This document shows, piece after piece, positions 44,349 to 53,466 of a stretch of 64,000 nucleotides of DNA; positions within the stretch are counted from its first letter, which is position 1, and each line of letters starts with the position of its first letter. The translations under genes were made by a program, and so were the position numbers. The DNA is from an uncultured Carboxylicivirga sp. (GTDB lineage: Bacteria; Bacteroidota; Bacteroidia; Bacteroidales; Marinilabiliaceae), in contig NZ_OY771430.1 in NCBI RefSeq assembly GCF_963674565.1, positions 1,116,001-1,180,000 of the forward strand. Reading direction: 5' to 3'. The notes under the pieces were generated by a model. That model ran no database searches. It saw nothing but the letters and a program-made list of their open reading frames with translations, and was not told where the DNA came from.

Positions 44349-45041
44349 GTGGAAGTTAAAGTAGTCTTAAGTTGCGAACATGCTGTAAATACAATTCCTG
44401 AGAAGTACAAATACTTGTTTCAGGAAGCGGATAATTTGCTTCAAACACATCGAGGTTTTGATAGAGGAGCACTTGAGTTGATGAATTGTATGAAAAATAA
44501 TGAAGTGTCATATTTACAGATTGCTACGGCTTCACGTTTGATTGTTGATGTAAACCGTTCGCTCTATAGAAGGACTCTTTTTTCAGAATTTACGAAGCCT
44601 TTGGATAAAGCTGTAAAAGATGAAATATTGGAAGAGTATTATTATGGTTTTCGTCGTCCTTTTGAGGATAAAATCTATCAATATTGGCAACAAAATTGTA
44701 TTGTCTTGCATCTATCGGTTCACTCGTTTACGCCAGAATTGAATGGTAAAATTCGTCAAACCGATTTTGGAATTTTATATCATCCCGGTCGTGAACAGGA
44801 GAAAGAATTTGCTAAAATCTGGAAGAAAGAATTACTGAAATTAATGCCTGAATTTAGGGTTAGATTTAATTATCCATACAGAGGCAAACCCGATGGTCAT
44901 GTTCGCTATTTCAGAGACAGAGAGAATGAAAAATATATTGGTCTTGAGTTTGAAATGAATCAGAAGTTTGCATTGGATAAAAATGTGCACAATAATATTT
45001 CATCAGCTTTTTATTCTGCTTTAAACATCATTTATAAATAA
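44349..45041 (+). CDS. N-formylglutamate amidohydrolase family protein
   Basis: 230-residue cytoplasmic hydrolase. LSCEHAVNTIPEKYKYLF near the start, HRGFDRGALEL, SRLIVDVNRS and LHLSVHSFTPELNG are the conserved segments of this zinc-dependent amidohydrolase family, related in fold to carboxypeptidases. The family includes HutG of histidine degradation, but no hut genes are adjacent, so the substrate is uncertain. It starts with GTG at 44349; no ATG exists that would keep the CEHA motif. Confidence 0.85.
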   Translation: MEVKVVLSCEHAVNTIPEKYKYLFQEADNLLQTHRGFDRGALELMNCMKNNEVSYLQIATASRLIVDVNRSLYRRTLFSEFTKPLDKAVKDEILEEYYYGFRRPFEDKIYQYWQQNCIVLHLSVHSFTPELNGKIRQTDFGILYHPGREQEKEFAKIWKKELLKLMPEFRVRFNYPYRGKPDGHVRYFRDRENEKYIGLEFEMNQKFALDKNVHNNISSAFYSALNIIYK

Positions 45042-45344
45042 AATTCAGAAAATCAATTAAACCTGTTTTAATATTTAGATTAGTTATTAAAACTTTACGC
45101 TATTTGGTGTTGAAAATTTCTACAGTGTTAATTTTTTAAACAATCTGTATAATTGTCTCATTTCTATCGTATTACCCTATCTTATCTCTTATTGTGTATA
45201 AGTTTTCAACGTCGGAGAATAAACTTGGGTTACTTGTTGTGTTGTTATATGTCAGGTAGTCAATTAGATGTGTGAATTTGGCATTGATGTTGAAATTGTG
45301 ATAGTAGCATAAATAATTTATGCAATTAAATAAATCAAGCTATC
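45042..45344 (+). other. 303-base intergenic region
   Basis: AT-rich DNA without a reading frame of note. It holds a possible sigma-54 promoter close to its end (listed separately). No terminator, repeat or RNA gene was recognised. Confidence 0.5.
45279..45294 (+). promoter_or_regulatory. Possible sigma-54 promoter
   Basis: TGGCA (45279-45283) and TTGAA (45290-45294) have the -24/-12 spacing of the consensus TGGCAC-N5-TTGCA. The -12 element reads GA where GC is nearly invariant, so the match is imperfect. It lies 50 bases before the first gene of a cluster that encodes a sigma-54 activator. Confidence 0.35.
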
Positions 45345-47021
45345 ATGAAATGCAAGATATATATTGTAGGTTTAGTGTTGTATTTCTTAAGTAATACAAC
45401 CATAATTGCTAACATGTCCAATGATGATATGGAGCAAGAGAAGCAGACCCTGAATATTCAATATTCACCTGATCTTCAGAATCTAATTCTTAATTGGGTA
45501 AATGAATATCAAGCTTTTCAACCAGACTTAAATCTGAATGTTAGACAAGCAACAGAAACTGATTTAACCATCAACAACTATCTTAGTTTTTATACAAGTG
45601 ATTTTGAACGCGCTAAAATATTGGAACATCAATGGAAAATAGTTATCGGTCATGACCCTATTGTACCCATCGTTAATTTAAATAATCCATTTTTAAAAGA
45701 AATCGATAAACAGGGAATTGCTTTTTCAGATTTAGCAGTACTTCTTTCAGGTGCAGCTAAGCCGGATTGGACCGTTTTGTTAGATGGGATTCAAAGTAAC
45801 TCATTGCACATTTATGTGTCAGATGGGGAACTCATTACTAAAAGCTTAGCAGAGTTCACGAGAATAGCCCCCGAACTAATTATTAGTCTGAAATATTTAA
45901 ATACAAATCAACTGCTGGCAGTTGTTGAAAAAGATCCGTATGCGATTGGATTTTGCAGATTAAAAGATATTAAAAAGGATAATGGAAACGAATGGGTGGA
46001 CAACATTAAGATCGTACCAATTGACAAGAACGCTAATGGACGAATTGATAATTTCGAAAATATATATGACAGTCCCAACACATTTTTAAGAGGCGTTTGG
46101 ATTGGTAAGTATCCAACAAAATTAAGCAGTAACATTTATGCAGTATCCGCAATACAACCTGCTGATGAAGCTGCAAATCAATTTGTTTACTGGATACTTT
46201 CTGAAGGTGGCAAATATTTGAATGATCATGGATTTAGTGAATTAGCATCAGCTGAAAAGCAGGAATATATGGATATGATAAGTCCCATTGAGCTTGCTGT
46301 GTCACAAGCTGAATTTAAGGAGTCAACTAATAATTGGATAATCATATTACTTGGCTTAACTGCCTTTTTTGCTGCAGTGGTTTATCTGTGGGTTAAACTG
46401 AATTTGGCACGTTCAGCATCTCCAGTTAATAAGATCCACATGACCCCAGGATTGAATGAAAATATAATTCAGGCTCCTAAGGGATTATACTTTGATAAAA
46501 CGCATACCTGGACATATATGGAGAAGGATGGTTTAGTCAGAATTGGCATTGACGATTTTATGCAGCATGTAACAGGAAATATAACTAGGGTTATGATGAA
46601 AGAACGTGGAGAAATGGTGCAAAAAGGAGAAAAAATACTCACAATAAGTCATTTAGGTAAGCAGATAACAATGTATTCGCCAATTACAGGGATAATTCAA
46701 CAACAAAACAGGCAACTTTTGACTTCTTCAACTCTGTTAAATACATTACCTTATACCGAAGGCTGGATTTATTTGCTAGAGCCTTTAAACTGGTTAAGAG
46801 AAATACAGTTTATGTTTTTGGCTGATACTTATAAAGATTGGTTGAGATCTGAATTAGTGAGACTAAAGCATTTTTTAGTCTATGCAGTTAAATCAAATAC
46901 TTCTGCCTATCAACGTATCATTTTACAAGATGGGGGTGAGTTACATGATAATGTTCTGGCTGATCTGGAGCCTGAGGTATGGGAAGAATTTCAAACGAAG
47001 TTTATTGACACCAGTAAATAA
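45345..47021 (+). CDS. PstS-like substrate-binding protein fused to a GcvH-like domain
   Basis: 558-residue membrane protein of an unusual build. After a signal peptide (about 1-22), residues 35-320 resemble a PstS-type substrate-binding domain: GHDPIVPIVNLNNPF (102-116) and PYAIGFCRL (198-206), with an EF-hand-like loop DKNANGRIDNFE (227-238). A transmembrane helix spans 330-350. Residues 378-485 then resemble the glycine cleavage H protein (lipoyl carrier fold): GLYFDKTHTWTYMEKDG and SPITGIIQQQN. The lysine K439 is one residue out of register with the lipoylation site of GcvH. No pstCAB or gcv genes are near. Sequence and order suggest a sensor or adaptor for the kinase encoded next. Function is not known to me. 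Confidence 0.7.
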   Translation: MKCKIYIVGLVLYFLSNTTIIANMSNDDMEQEKQTLNIQYSPDLQNLILNWVNEYQAFQPDLNLNVRQATETDLTINNYLSFYTSDFERAKILEHQWKIVIGHDPIVPIVNLNNPFLKEIDKQGIAFSDLAVLLSGAAKPDWTVLLDGIQSNSLHIYVSDGELITKSLAEFTRIAPELIISLKYLNTNQLLAVVEKDPYAIGFCRLKDIKKDNGNEWVDNIKIVPIDKNANGRIDNFENIYDSPNTFLRGVWIGKYPTKLSSNIYAVSAIQPADEAANQFVYWILSEGGKYLNDHGFSELASAEKQEYMDMISPIELAVSQAEFKESTNNWIIILLGLTAFFAAVVYLWVKLNLARSASPVNKIHMTPGLNENIIQAPKGLYFDKTHTWTYMEKDGLVRIGIDDFMQHVTGNITRVMMKERGEMVQKGEKILTISHLGKQITMYSPITGIIQQQNRQLLTSSTLLNTLPYTEGWIYLLEPLNWLREIQFMFLADTYKDWLRSELVRLKHFLVYAVKSNTSAYQRIILQDGGELHDNVLADLEPEVWEEFQTKFIDTSK

Positions 47022-47163
47022 TCATGAAAGTAACCAAAAGTTGGATGGAACTGATTTAAGTATCTGTTTAATAACATATAACTGGTTTGTGTAATTCTGT
47101 TATTTTATCTGTATTTTACATTATCTGAACTAATTTAACTGGATTAACCATTTATTTGAGAGC

Positions 47164-48834
47164 ATGAAATGGCTCACTAAAATAGTATTTAGCAAAAGCT
47201 TAAATAATCAGCTTTTTAAAAGGCATATCAAATTCCATTCTTCCATTTATGGGAGAGTGGTTTTTATAATTTTCATTTCAGTCTTGTTTCTTTTTGCTTC
47301 TTTTAGTTTAATATTCAGATCGTTGAATGAAGAGTATTTTAAATCTGTTCTCCATGACAAAGGTATGAATATCGGTTCCTTAGTTGAAGGTGCTTTATAT
47401 CGTTCGATGCTTGAAAATGACAGGAAATCACTCCAGAATACACTGGATGCAATTAACACCATGTCGGGCATTGATGATGTTAATATGTATGATAGCTTTA
47501 ATAATCTCGTATATACTTCAATTTCAAATGATTCATTAAGTCACAGTGATCCTGATTGTATCAGTTGTCACGATGATTTTGCATCCATGTTTAAGGAGAA
47601 AGAAAAATCGTACAGAATTATTGATGTTGAAACAGCATGCAGTATGAATCATAATCCGGATGAAAGCAGGCATCTGATAATTAATTCTCCCATATTAAAT
47701 TCGCCAACCTGCTCAACTAGTTCATGTCATGCTCATCCTGAGGAGCAGGAAGTACTTGGTTCTTTACTGATTAAATTGCCAATGAAAGAATTGGATACTG
47801 CACTTACAACATCTACAACAGATTATATCATTTTGGCTTCTGCCATGTCTTCATTGCTATTTATTTTTTTAATTGTGTTTACCTACAAGAAAATTGAAAA
47901 TCCTTTAAATGCAATTATAAGAGCCAGTGAAGCTGTTACTCAAGGAGATAAAAGTACCCGGTTGGAGATAAAAGCAAAGCAATTATCAGATATACGTACT
48001 GTATCAATGGCTTTTAATAATATGCTGGATAACCTTCAGGATGCTAACAATGAGTTGCAGAATTGGTCGAAACAATTGGAATATAAAGTTCAGAAAAAAA
48101 CGGAGGAATTAGGACAGGTACAACATGAACTGATCAATGTGGAACGAATTGCATCATTGGGTAAATTATCTCTTTCTGTAGCCCATGAAATTAATAATCC
48201 TCTATCTGGAATTCTTGTCTATTCCAAGCTGATTCAGAAACAACTGTTGAATACTGTGATGGATGAAAAACAAAAAGAGAAAATATTGAAAAATCTTAAG
48301 TTGATTGAAAATGAAACCAAGCGTTGTGGAGAGATTGTAAAAGGATTGTTGGATTTTTCAAGAAAGGATCAGAATAATTTTGAGGCCAAGCATCTTCATG
48401 AAGTTTTGCATGAAACATATGAATTAATGGCTCATTCATTGAAAGTGGCCGGAATTAGTTTTATTTCCGATTTTGATGCAAAAACAGATTTAATAAAGTG
48501 CAGTCCTAATCAAATTAAACAAGCCTGTATTGCTATTTTGGTCAATGCTTCAGAAGCAATTACTGATAATGGAGAAATTATTTTCAGAACGAGTAATCCA
48601 AATAGTGAAACCATTCGAATTGAAGTAATCGATAATGGAATAGGTATACCTACAAGTGTTATCCATCATGTTTTTGAGCCTTTTTTCTCAACAAAAGAAA
48701 AGACAAGTGGTATTGGGTTAGGGTTAGCCATTGTGCATGGTATTGTTCAGAATCATAATGGAAAAACAGATATAGTTTCAGAAACGGGTAAAGGCACATC
48801 AATAATGATAACTTTACCTTTAGTAATCAATTAA
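47164..48834 (+). CDS. Sensor histidine kinase with two c-type haem motifs
   Basis: 556-residue membrane kinase. Two helices (about 32-52 and 221-240) enclose an extracytoplasmic domain with C132-I-S-C135-H136, a CXXCH haem site, and C183-S-T-S-S-C188-H189, a CX4CH site of the kind seen in cytochrome c3. HAMP (about 242-295) and a coiled coil (295-328) lead to the dimerisation histidine H341 in VAHEINNPL, then N, G1 and G2 boxes (VIDNGIGIP; GIGLGLAIVHG). A redox or ligand signal at haem is likely, and NO or O2 are possibilities. It lies 12 bases before the response regulator gene and forms a two-component pair with it. Confidence 0.85.
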   Translation: MKWLTKIVFSKSLNNQLFKRHIKFHSSIYGRVVFIIFISVLFLFASFSLIFRSLNEEYFKSVLHDKGMNIGSLVEGALYRSMLENDRKSLQNTLDAINTMSGIDDVNMYDSFNNLVYTSISNDSLSHSDPDCISCHDDFASMFKEKEKSYRIIDVETACSMNHNPDESRHLIINSPILNSPTCSTSSCHAHPEEQEVLGSLLIKLPMKELDTALTTSTTDYIILASAMSSLLFIFLIVFTYKKIENPLNAIIRASEAVTQGDKSTRLEIKAKQLSDIRTVSMAFNNMLDNLQDANNELQNWSKQLEYKVQKKTEELGQVQHELINVERIASLGKLSLSVAHEINNPLSGILVYSKLIQKQLLNTVMDEKQKEKILKNLKLIENETKRCGEIVKGLLDFSRKDQNNFEAKHLHEVLHETYELMAHSLKVAGISFISDFDAKTDLIKCSPNQIKQACIAILVNASEAITDNGEIIFRTSNPNSETIRIEVIDNGIGIPTSVIHHVFEPFFSTKEKTSGIGLGLAIVHGIVQNHNGKTDIVSETGKGTSIMITLPLVIN

Positions 48835-48846
48835 CGACAATTTATT

Positions 48847-50190
48847 ATGAGTACTAAAATCTCCATACTAATTGTTGACGATGAGGCTTCGGTAAGAGAT
48901 TCTTTATATCAGTGGTTTGTTGAAGACGGTTATCAGGTTGATTCAGCAGAAAGTGCAAAAGAGGCTCTTGTCAAGCTTGAGTCAAAAGATTTCGATATTG
49001 TGCTTGCCGATATAAAGATGCCGGGAATGGATGGGTTGGAAATGCTCCGACGAATAAAGTCTTTGGAAAAGAATCCGGTTGTAATAATAATGACTGCATT
49101 TGCTACTGTTGCTACTGCTGTTCAGGCTTTAAAGGATGGCGCTTACGATTATATAACCAAGCCTTTTGATCCGGATGAGTTATCTCATTTAATTCGTAAT
49201 GCCAGTAAACAAATTACGTTGGCAGCTGAAAATAAACTACTAAAGGAGAAGGTAGTTTCTTTGGAGAATGTAGAAGATCTGATTGGAAACAGTGAGGCCA
49301 TGTGTCATTTGATGCAAGAGATAAGTAGTATAGCCCAGTCAAATTCTTCTGTAATAATAACTGGTGAAAGCGGAACTGGAAAAGAATTGATTGCCAGAGC
49401 TATTCATGCTAACTCATCGCGTAAATTTTTCCCTCTTATTATTGTGCATTGTGGTGCATTAACCGAAAGCTTACTGGAAAGTGAATTGTTTGGACATGAA
49501 AAAGGTGCTTTTACGGGTGCTGTATACAATCGAAAGGGACGATTTGAAATGGCTGACTGTGGTACTATTTTTCTGGATGAGATAGCTACAATTCCTCCAA
49601 AGATGCAGATTGAACTGTTGCGGGTATTGGAAACTAAAACCTTTGTGAGAGTGGGTGGAAATAAGGAAATCAGTTCAGATTTCAGAGTGATCTGTGCAAC
49701 TAACAGAGATTTAAAAAGCATGGTGGATAAAGGACTTTTCCGCGAAGATCTTTATTATCGATTGAATGTAATTAATATTCATGTGCCTCCATTACGCGAG
49801 AGAACGGAAGATATTCCATTGCTGGTTGAATATTTTATTAAGAAATATTGCCTTTCGATGAATAAACCAACTATTACTATTGACGCAAAAGCTTTAAAAC
49901 GATTGGAGGAATTTTCATTTCCCGGAAATATTAGAGAGTTGGAAAATATGATTGAGAGGGCAATTGTTGTAGGTGATGGGAAAAAGATACGGATTAATGA
50001 TCTCCCCATAGGTAAAGAATCAGACAATAGTCCATTTGAAAGTCTCAATGATGTTGAGAAAAAGCATATTGAATTTATTCTGGATAAATACAATTGGAAT
50101 ATTTCAACTTCAGCCAAAGTGTTGAAAGTAGACCGGGTGACACTTTATAATAAAATCAAAAAATATAAGCTGAGTCCAAATAAAAAATAG
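48847..50190 (+). CDS. NtrC-family sigma-54 response regulator
   Basis: 447-residue regulator. A receiver domain (1-120) has the acidic pair at 11-12 and phosphoacceptor D55. The AAA+ domain has Walker A GESGTGKE (173-180), the sigma-54 contact GAFTGA (220-225) and Walker B TIFLDE (240-245). The C-terminus is a Fis-type helix-turn-helix (about 408-442, with WNISTSAKVLKVDRVTLYNK). It is the cognate regulator of the haem-motif kinase and should activate sigma-54 promoters, possibly including the one upstream of this cluster. Confidence 0.93.
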   Translation: MSTKISILIVDDEASVRDSLYQWFVEDGYQVDSAESAKEALVKLESKDFDIVLADIKMPGMDGLEMLRRIKSLEKNPVVIIMTAFATVATAVQALKDGAYDYITKPFDPDELSHLIRNASKQITLAAENKLLKEKVVSLENVEDLIGNSEAMCHLMQEISSIAQSNSSVIITGESGTGKELIARAIHANSSRKFFPLIIVHCGALTESLLESELFGHEKGAFTGAVYNRKGRFEMADCGTIFLDEIATIPPKMQIELLRVLETKTFVRVGGNKEISSDFRVICATNRDLKSMVDKGLFREDLYYRLNVINIHVPPLRERTEDIPLLVEYFIKKYCLSMNKPTITIDAKALKRLEEFSFPGNIRELENMIERAIVVGDGKKIRINDLPIGKESDNSPFESLNDVEKKHIEFILDKYNWNISTSAKVLKVDRVTLYNKIKKYKLSPNKK

Positions 50191-50249
50191 TAGTTGCTGT
50201 ATTTTGAAAACCTGCAGAAATGGTCTACTGTATATTAAGCTGTTGAAAA

Positions 50250-50795
50250 ATGAATCCTGATAAAATCATTTTAATATCTTTTGGGCAAATCGAGAAACAT
50301 AATCTTGAAATTATTGCCAGGGATGTTAAAAGAGAATTCCGGATGCAAGTGGAATATAAGGATGGTTTTATCGATCTGAGTCAGTTTTTTGATCCCACGC
50401 GAAGCCAATATAATGCTAATCAGCTAATTCATTTAATCAATGCTGAGTATGCATCAGATACCACCAAAACCATTGGATTATTTACAGTTGACTTATTTAT
50501 CGAAATCTTAACTTTCATTTATGGACAGGCATTCTTAAATGGCCGTTCCGGAATTGCTTCTTCATTTCGATTATATAATGAGCGCTATGGGATGAAAAGG
50601 CATGATCGATTGGCGTTGAATAGATTTGGTAAGGAAATTATTCATGAGTTGGGTCATACCTTCGGTCTTATTCATTGCCATATTCCCGGATGCGTGATGA
50701 TGTCGAGTACTTATGTGGAAGATATAGATTTAAAAACACATCATTTTTGCCTTCATTGCAAAAGACTGTTAAATAACTCTTTAAAAGATAACTGA
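50250..50795 (+). CDS. Archaemetzincin-type zinc protease
   Basis: 181-residue cytoplasmic metallopeptidase with the full archaemetzincin signature: H132-E-L-G-H136-T-F-G-L-I-H142-C143, then C148, a Met at 150-151, and C167-L-H-C170, which together bind catalytic and structural zinc. These proteins are known from archaea, some bacteria and vertebrates; bacterial substrates are unknown. It follows the response regulator gene by 59 bases on the same strand and may be co-transcribed with it. Confidence 0.9.
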   Translation: MNPDKIILISFGQIEKHNLEIIARDVKREFRMQVEYKDGFIDLSQFFDPTRSQYNANQLIHLINAEYASDTTKTIGLFTVDLFIEILTFIYGQAFLNGRSGIASSFRLYNERYGMKRHDRLALNRFGKEIIHELGHTFGLIHCHIPGCVMMSSTYVEDIDLKTHHFCLHCKRLLNNSLKDN

Positions 50796-50845
50796 TTTTT
50801 TGTGGTTAGTTCTTTATGTCTGGAGTATATAATATTGTTTGTATA

Positions 50846-50859
50846 GAACATATTTGTTC
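50846..50859. promoter_or_regulatory. Palindrome at the porin-proVWX promoter
   Basis: GAACA (50846-50850) and TGTTC (50855-50859) flank TATT and overlap the -33 TTTG. This could be a regulator site; no regulator is identified. Confidence 0.4.
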
Positions 50860-50884
50860 AATTGAAATGTTATGTCTATTTTTG
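50853..50884 (+). promoter_or_regulatory. Promoter of the porin-proVWX operon
   Basis: TTTG (50853-50856) and TATTTTTG (50877-50884) are 20 bases apart, an exact match to the Bacteroidota consensus. The predicted 5' leader is about 150 bases. Confidence 0.75.
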
Positions 50885-51038
50885 TAGCTTGATTTATTCA
50901 ACTATACCTTATTAAAAAGCATATTATCAGTGAGATATGAATTTAATATTCGTACTTACTGATTTTTTTATTCCTAAAAGTATGAATCTGAACTTATAGG
51001 TTGAATTGAAATTATACTATAAATTGAAATTTTATTTA

Positions 51039-52220
51039 ATGAAAGTAATTAGTAAAGAACTAAAGAAAATTGTTGGAGTTGCTTTGATGTCGTTGTTTAT
51101 GTATTCTGGAATAATGGCTCAGGAAAATGAAAAACCAGAGTTGCATGTAGGAGGTGCTTTAAGGTTTAATTACAATTATTCATCCTGGAAAGAAGGACAA
51201 AAGGAAAGAGGAGGTGACTTTGGTTTTGATTTATTTAGATTGAATGCGACAGCAAAATATAAAGGGGTTAATTTAAATGCAGAATATCGTTTCTATTCAT
51301 CAGGTTTTGGTGGAGGAATGTTAAAACAAGGATGGGTTGGTTATAATTTTACAGATAATAGTGAGTTGCAATTGGGTTTAACTCAAGTACCGTTTGGTTT
51401 AACTACATATAATTCCAATAACTGGTTTTTTAGTATTAATTACTATGTTGGATTGGAGGATGATCACGATATGGGTGTGAAGTACTCAACTAAATCTGGA
51501 AATTGGGAGATGGATTTTGCATTCTTTAAAAATGCGGAGGAATTACGATTCGGAAGCTACTCTGATGTTGATCCCAGCAGGTATTCTTATGATTTGGGGT
51601 CAATTGAAGTTGGTGGAGAAATGATGTATAGAAACAAAGAAGTGAACCAACTTAATGCTAAGTTTGCTTATAATATTGGAGAGGGTTCAGTATTACAACA
51701 AATTGGTGTTTCTGGAGAGTATGGAGGGCTTTATAATTTGGATACTCAAGAAACCGGATCTAGAAACGCATTTGCAGGACACTATCGTTTGAACACGAAT
51801 AAATTTGGTTTAAAAGCTGCAGTAACCTATTATAAAATGAATCCAAATTATCCCGACGGTCAGGATGACAGGTTAGTTGCAATGGTGGCATATGGAGCAC
51901 CATACATGGTAGCTGCAGAAGCAACAACATATACATTAGGAGCTTCATACAGTGTGCCGGTTGAGTGGAAACCTATTTCAAATCTGACGTTCTACAATGA
52001 TTTTGGTTATATGGATAAAGCTGTTAATGAATTCGAAGATTCGTTTATGAATGTAACAGGAGTGATGGTTACTTCTGGTTCCGTTTATACATATATCGAT
52101 TATGCTATGGGGAAAAACCAACCGTGGCTGGGTAATGAGTGGACTCAAGGTTTGGGAGTTGGAAATCCTGATGCTGAGTGGGAAGCTCGTTTTAACATAA
52201 ATATTGGATATTATTTTTAG
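51039..52220 (+). CDS. Outer-membrane porin of the betaine transport operon
   Basis: 393-residue outer-membrane beta-barrel. A signal peptide of about 27 residues ends IMAQ. The rest alternates hydrophobic and polar strands, with GGALRFNYNYSSW, GFDLFRLNATAKYKGV and LQLGLTQVPFGL resembling OprO/OprP-type porins, and ends RFNINIGYYF with a terminal aromatic. ATG at 51039 is chosen over TTG at 51006, which would add 11 residues before the signal peptide. The gene ends three bases before proV, so the porin probably admits betaine or a related osmolyte. Confidence 0.75.
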   Translation: MKVISKELKKIVGVALMSLFMYSGIMAQENEKPELHVGGALRFNYNYSSWKEGQKERGGDFGFDLFRLNATAKYKGVNLNAEYRFYSSGFGGGMLKQGWVGYNFTDNSELQLGLTQVPFGLTTYNSNNWFFSINYYVGLEDDHDMGVKYSTKSGNWEMDFAFFKNAEELRFGSYSDVDPSRYSYDLGSIEVGGEMMYRNKEVNQLNAKFAYNIGEGSVLQQIGVSGEYGGLYNLDTQETGSRNAFAGHYRLNTNKFGLKAAVTYYKMNPNYPDGQDDRLVAMVAYGAPYMVAAEATTYTLGASYSVPVEWKPISNLTFYNDFGYMDKAVNEFEDSFMNVTGVMVTSGSVYTYIDYAMGKNQPWLGNEWTQGLGVGNPDAEWEARFNINIGYYF

Positions 52221-52223
52221 TTT

Positions 52224-53465
52224 ATGGAAAAGCAAGATCATAAAATTGCAGTCAAAGACCTTACACTGATCTTCGGTAAAAATAAATCAGCTGCATTAAA
52301 ATTATTGGAGCAAGGTAAAAGTAAGGCCGAAGTATTAGAAAAAACAGGCTGTACAATTGGGGTGAATAAAGCCAATTTTGAAATTAAAACGGGTGAAGTT
52401 TTTGTTATTATGGGGTTGTCCGGAAGTGGAAAATCTACTTTACTTCGCTGTTTAAACAGGCTTATTGAACCCACATCTGGTGATGTGTTGGTGAATGGTG
52501 AAAATATTACAAAAGAAAGTAATGAAGAACTATTGGAAACACGTCGTACAGAAATGAGTATGGTTTTTCAAAAGTTTGCTTTGTTACCACACAGAAGTAT
52601 TTTGGAAAACACAGCCTTTGGTCTTGAAATTAGAGGAGAAGAGAAAGAAGAAAGATTGAGGAAAGCAAAGGAAGCTTTAGAGACAGTTGGCTTAATGGGT
52701 TTTGAATATCAAAAACCTGACCAGCTATCAGGCGGCATGCAACAACGTGTTGGTTTGGCAAGAGCTTTGGCTAATAATCCGGAGGTATTGTTAATGGATG
52801 AAGCTTTTTCTGCACTCGATCCTTTAATTAAGTCAGACATGCAGGATGAATTGCTTGAACTACAAGAAAAATTACAAAAAACAATTGTTTTTATCACTCA
52901 CGATTTAGATGAAGCTATAAAGATAGGGGATCGAATTGCCATCATGAAAGATGGGGTGATTGAACAAATAGGAACAGCTGAAGATATTATTCGTCACCCG
53001 GCTAGTGATTACGTGAAAGCTTTTGTTGAAAAGGTTGATCGTAAAACTATTGTTACAGCAGAATCTTTAATGTTTAGAAAACCAACTGTGGTGCAACTTG
53101 GGAAAGATGGACCGGAAGGGGTACTTCGTAAGATGCGTCAGATTGACATTAATGTTTTGCCAGTCATTGATAAAAATAAATCATTTCAAGGTTTCTTATG
53201 GTTGCCTGAGGTACTTAAGGCTGTAAAGCAGAATGCTACTTCATTCGACGAATTTGTTACAACAGAAGTACCCAGTGTGTATGCGCATTATACAGTGGAA
53301 GAAATGTTACCACTAATTACAGAAACCAAAACACCAATAGCTGTTGTGGATGAAGAAACCAATAGATTAAAGGGTATTGTGGCTCAGACTTCTTTAATAA
53401 TTGAAGCCACCCGCTTTGATAAAGATGAAATCGCAGAGTTAAAAGAACAAGCAATCGATCAGTAA
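52224..53465 (+). CDS. proV: Glycine betaine/proline ABC transporter ATPase
   Basis: 413-residue cytoplasmic ATPase of the QAT/OpuA type. Walker A GLSGSGKST, signature LSGGMQQR, and Walker B VLLMDEAFSALD are all present. The N-terminal KDLTLIFGKNKSAALKLLEQGKSK is typical of ProV. Two CBS motifs occupy about 280-405 and may sense ionic strength, as in OpuA. It forms an operon with the porin upstream and proW downstream. Confidence 0.95.
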   Translation: MEKQDHKIAVKDLTLIFGKNKSAALKLLEQGKSKAEVLEKTGCTIGVNKANFEIKTGEVFVIMGLSGSGKSTLLRCLNRLIEPTSGDVLVNGENITKESNEELLETRRTEMSMVFQKFALLPHRSILENTAFGLEIRGEEKEERLRKAKEALETVGLMGFEYQKPDQLSGGMQQRVGLARALANNPEVLLMDEAFSALDPLIKSDMQDELLELQEKLQKTIVFITHDLDEAIKIGDRIAIMKDGVIEQIGTAEDIIRHPASDYVKAFVEKVDRKTIVTAESLMFRKPTVVQLGKDGPEGVLRKMRQIDINVLPVIDKNKSFQGFLWLPEVLKAVKQNATSFDEFVTTEVPSVYAHYTVEEMLPLITETKTPIAVVDEETNRLKGIVAQTSLIIEATRFDKDEIAELKEQAIDQ

Positions 53466-53466
53466 T

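Noticed and set aside
45345..47021. Phosphate ABC transporter component PstS
   Set aside because: No pstC, pstA, pstB or phoU is adjacent, and the chain continues through a membrane helix into a GcvH-like domain.
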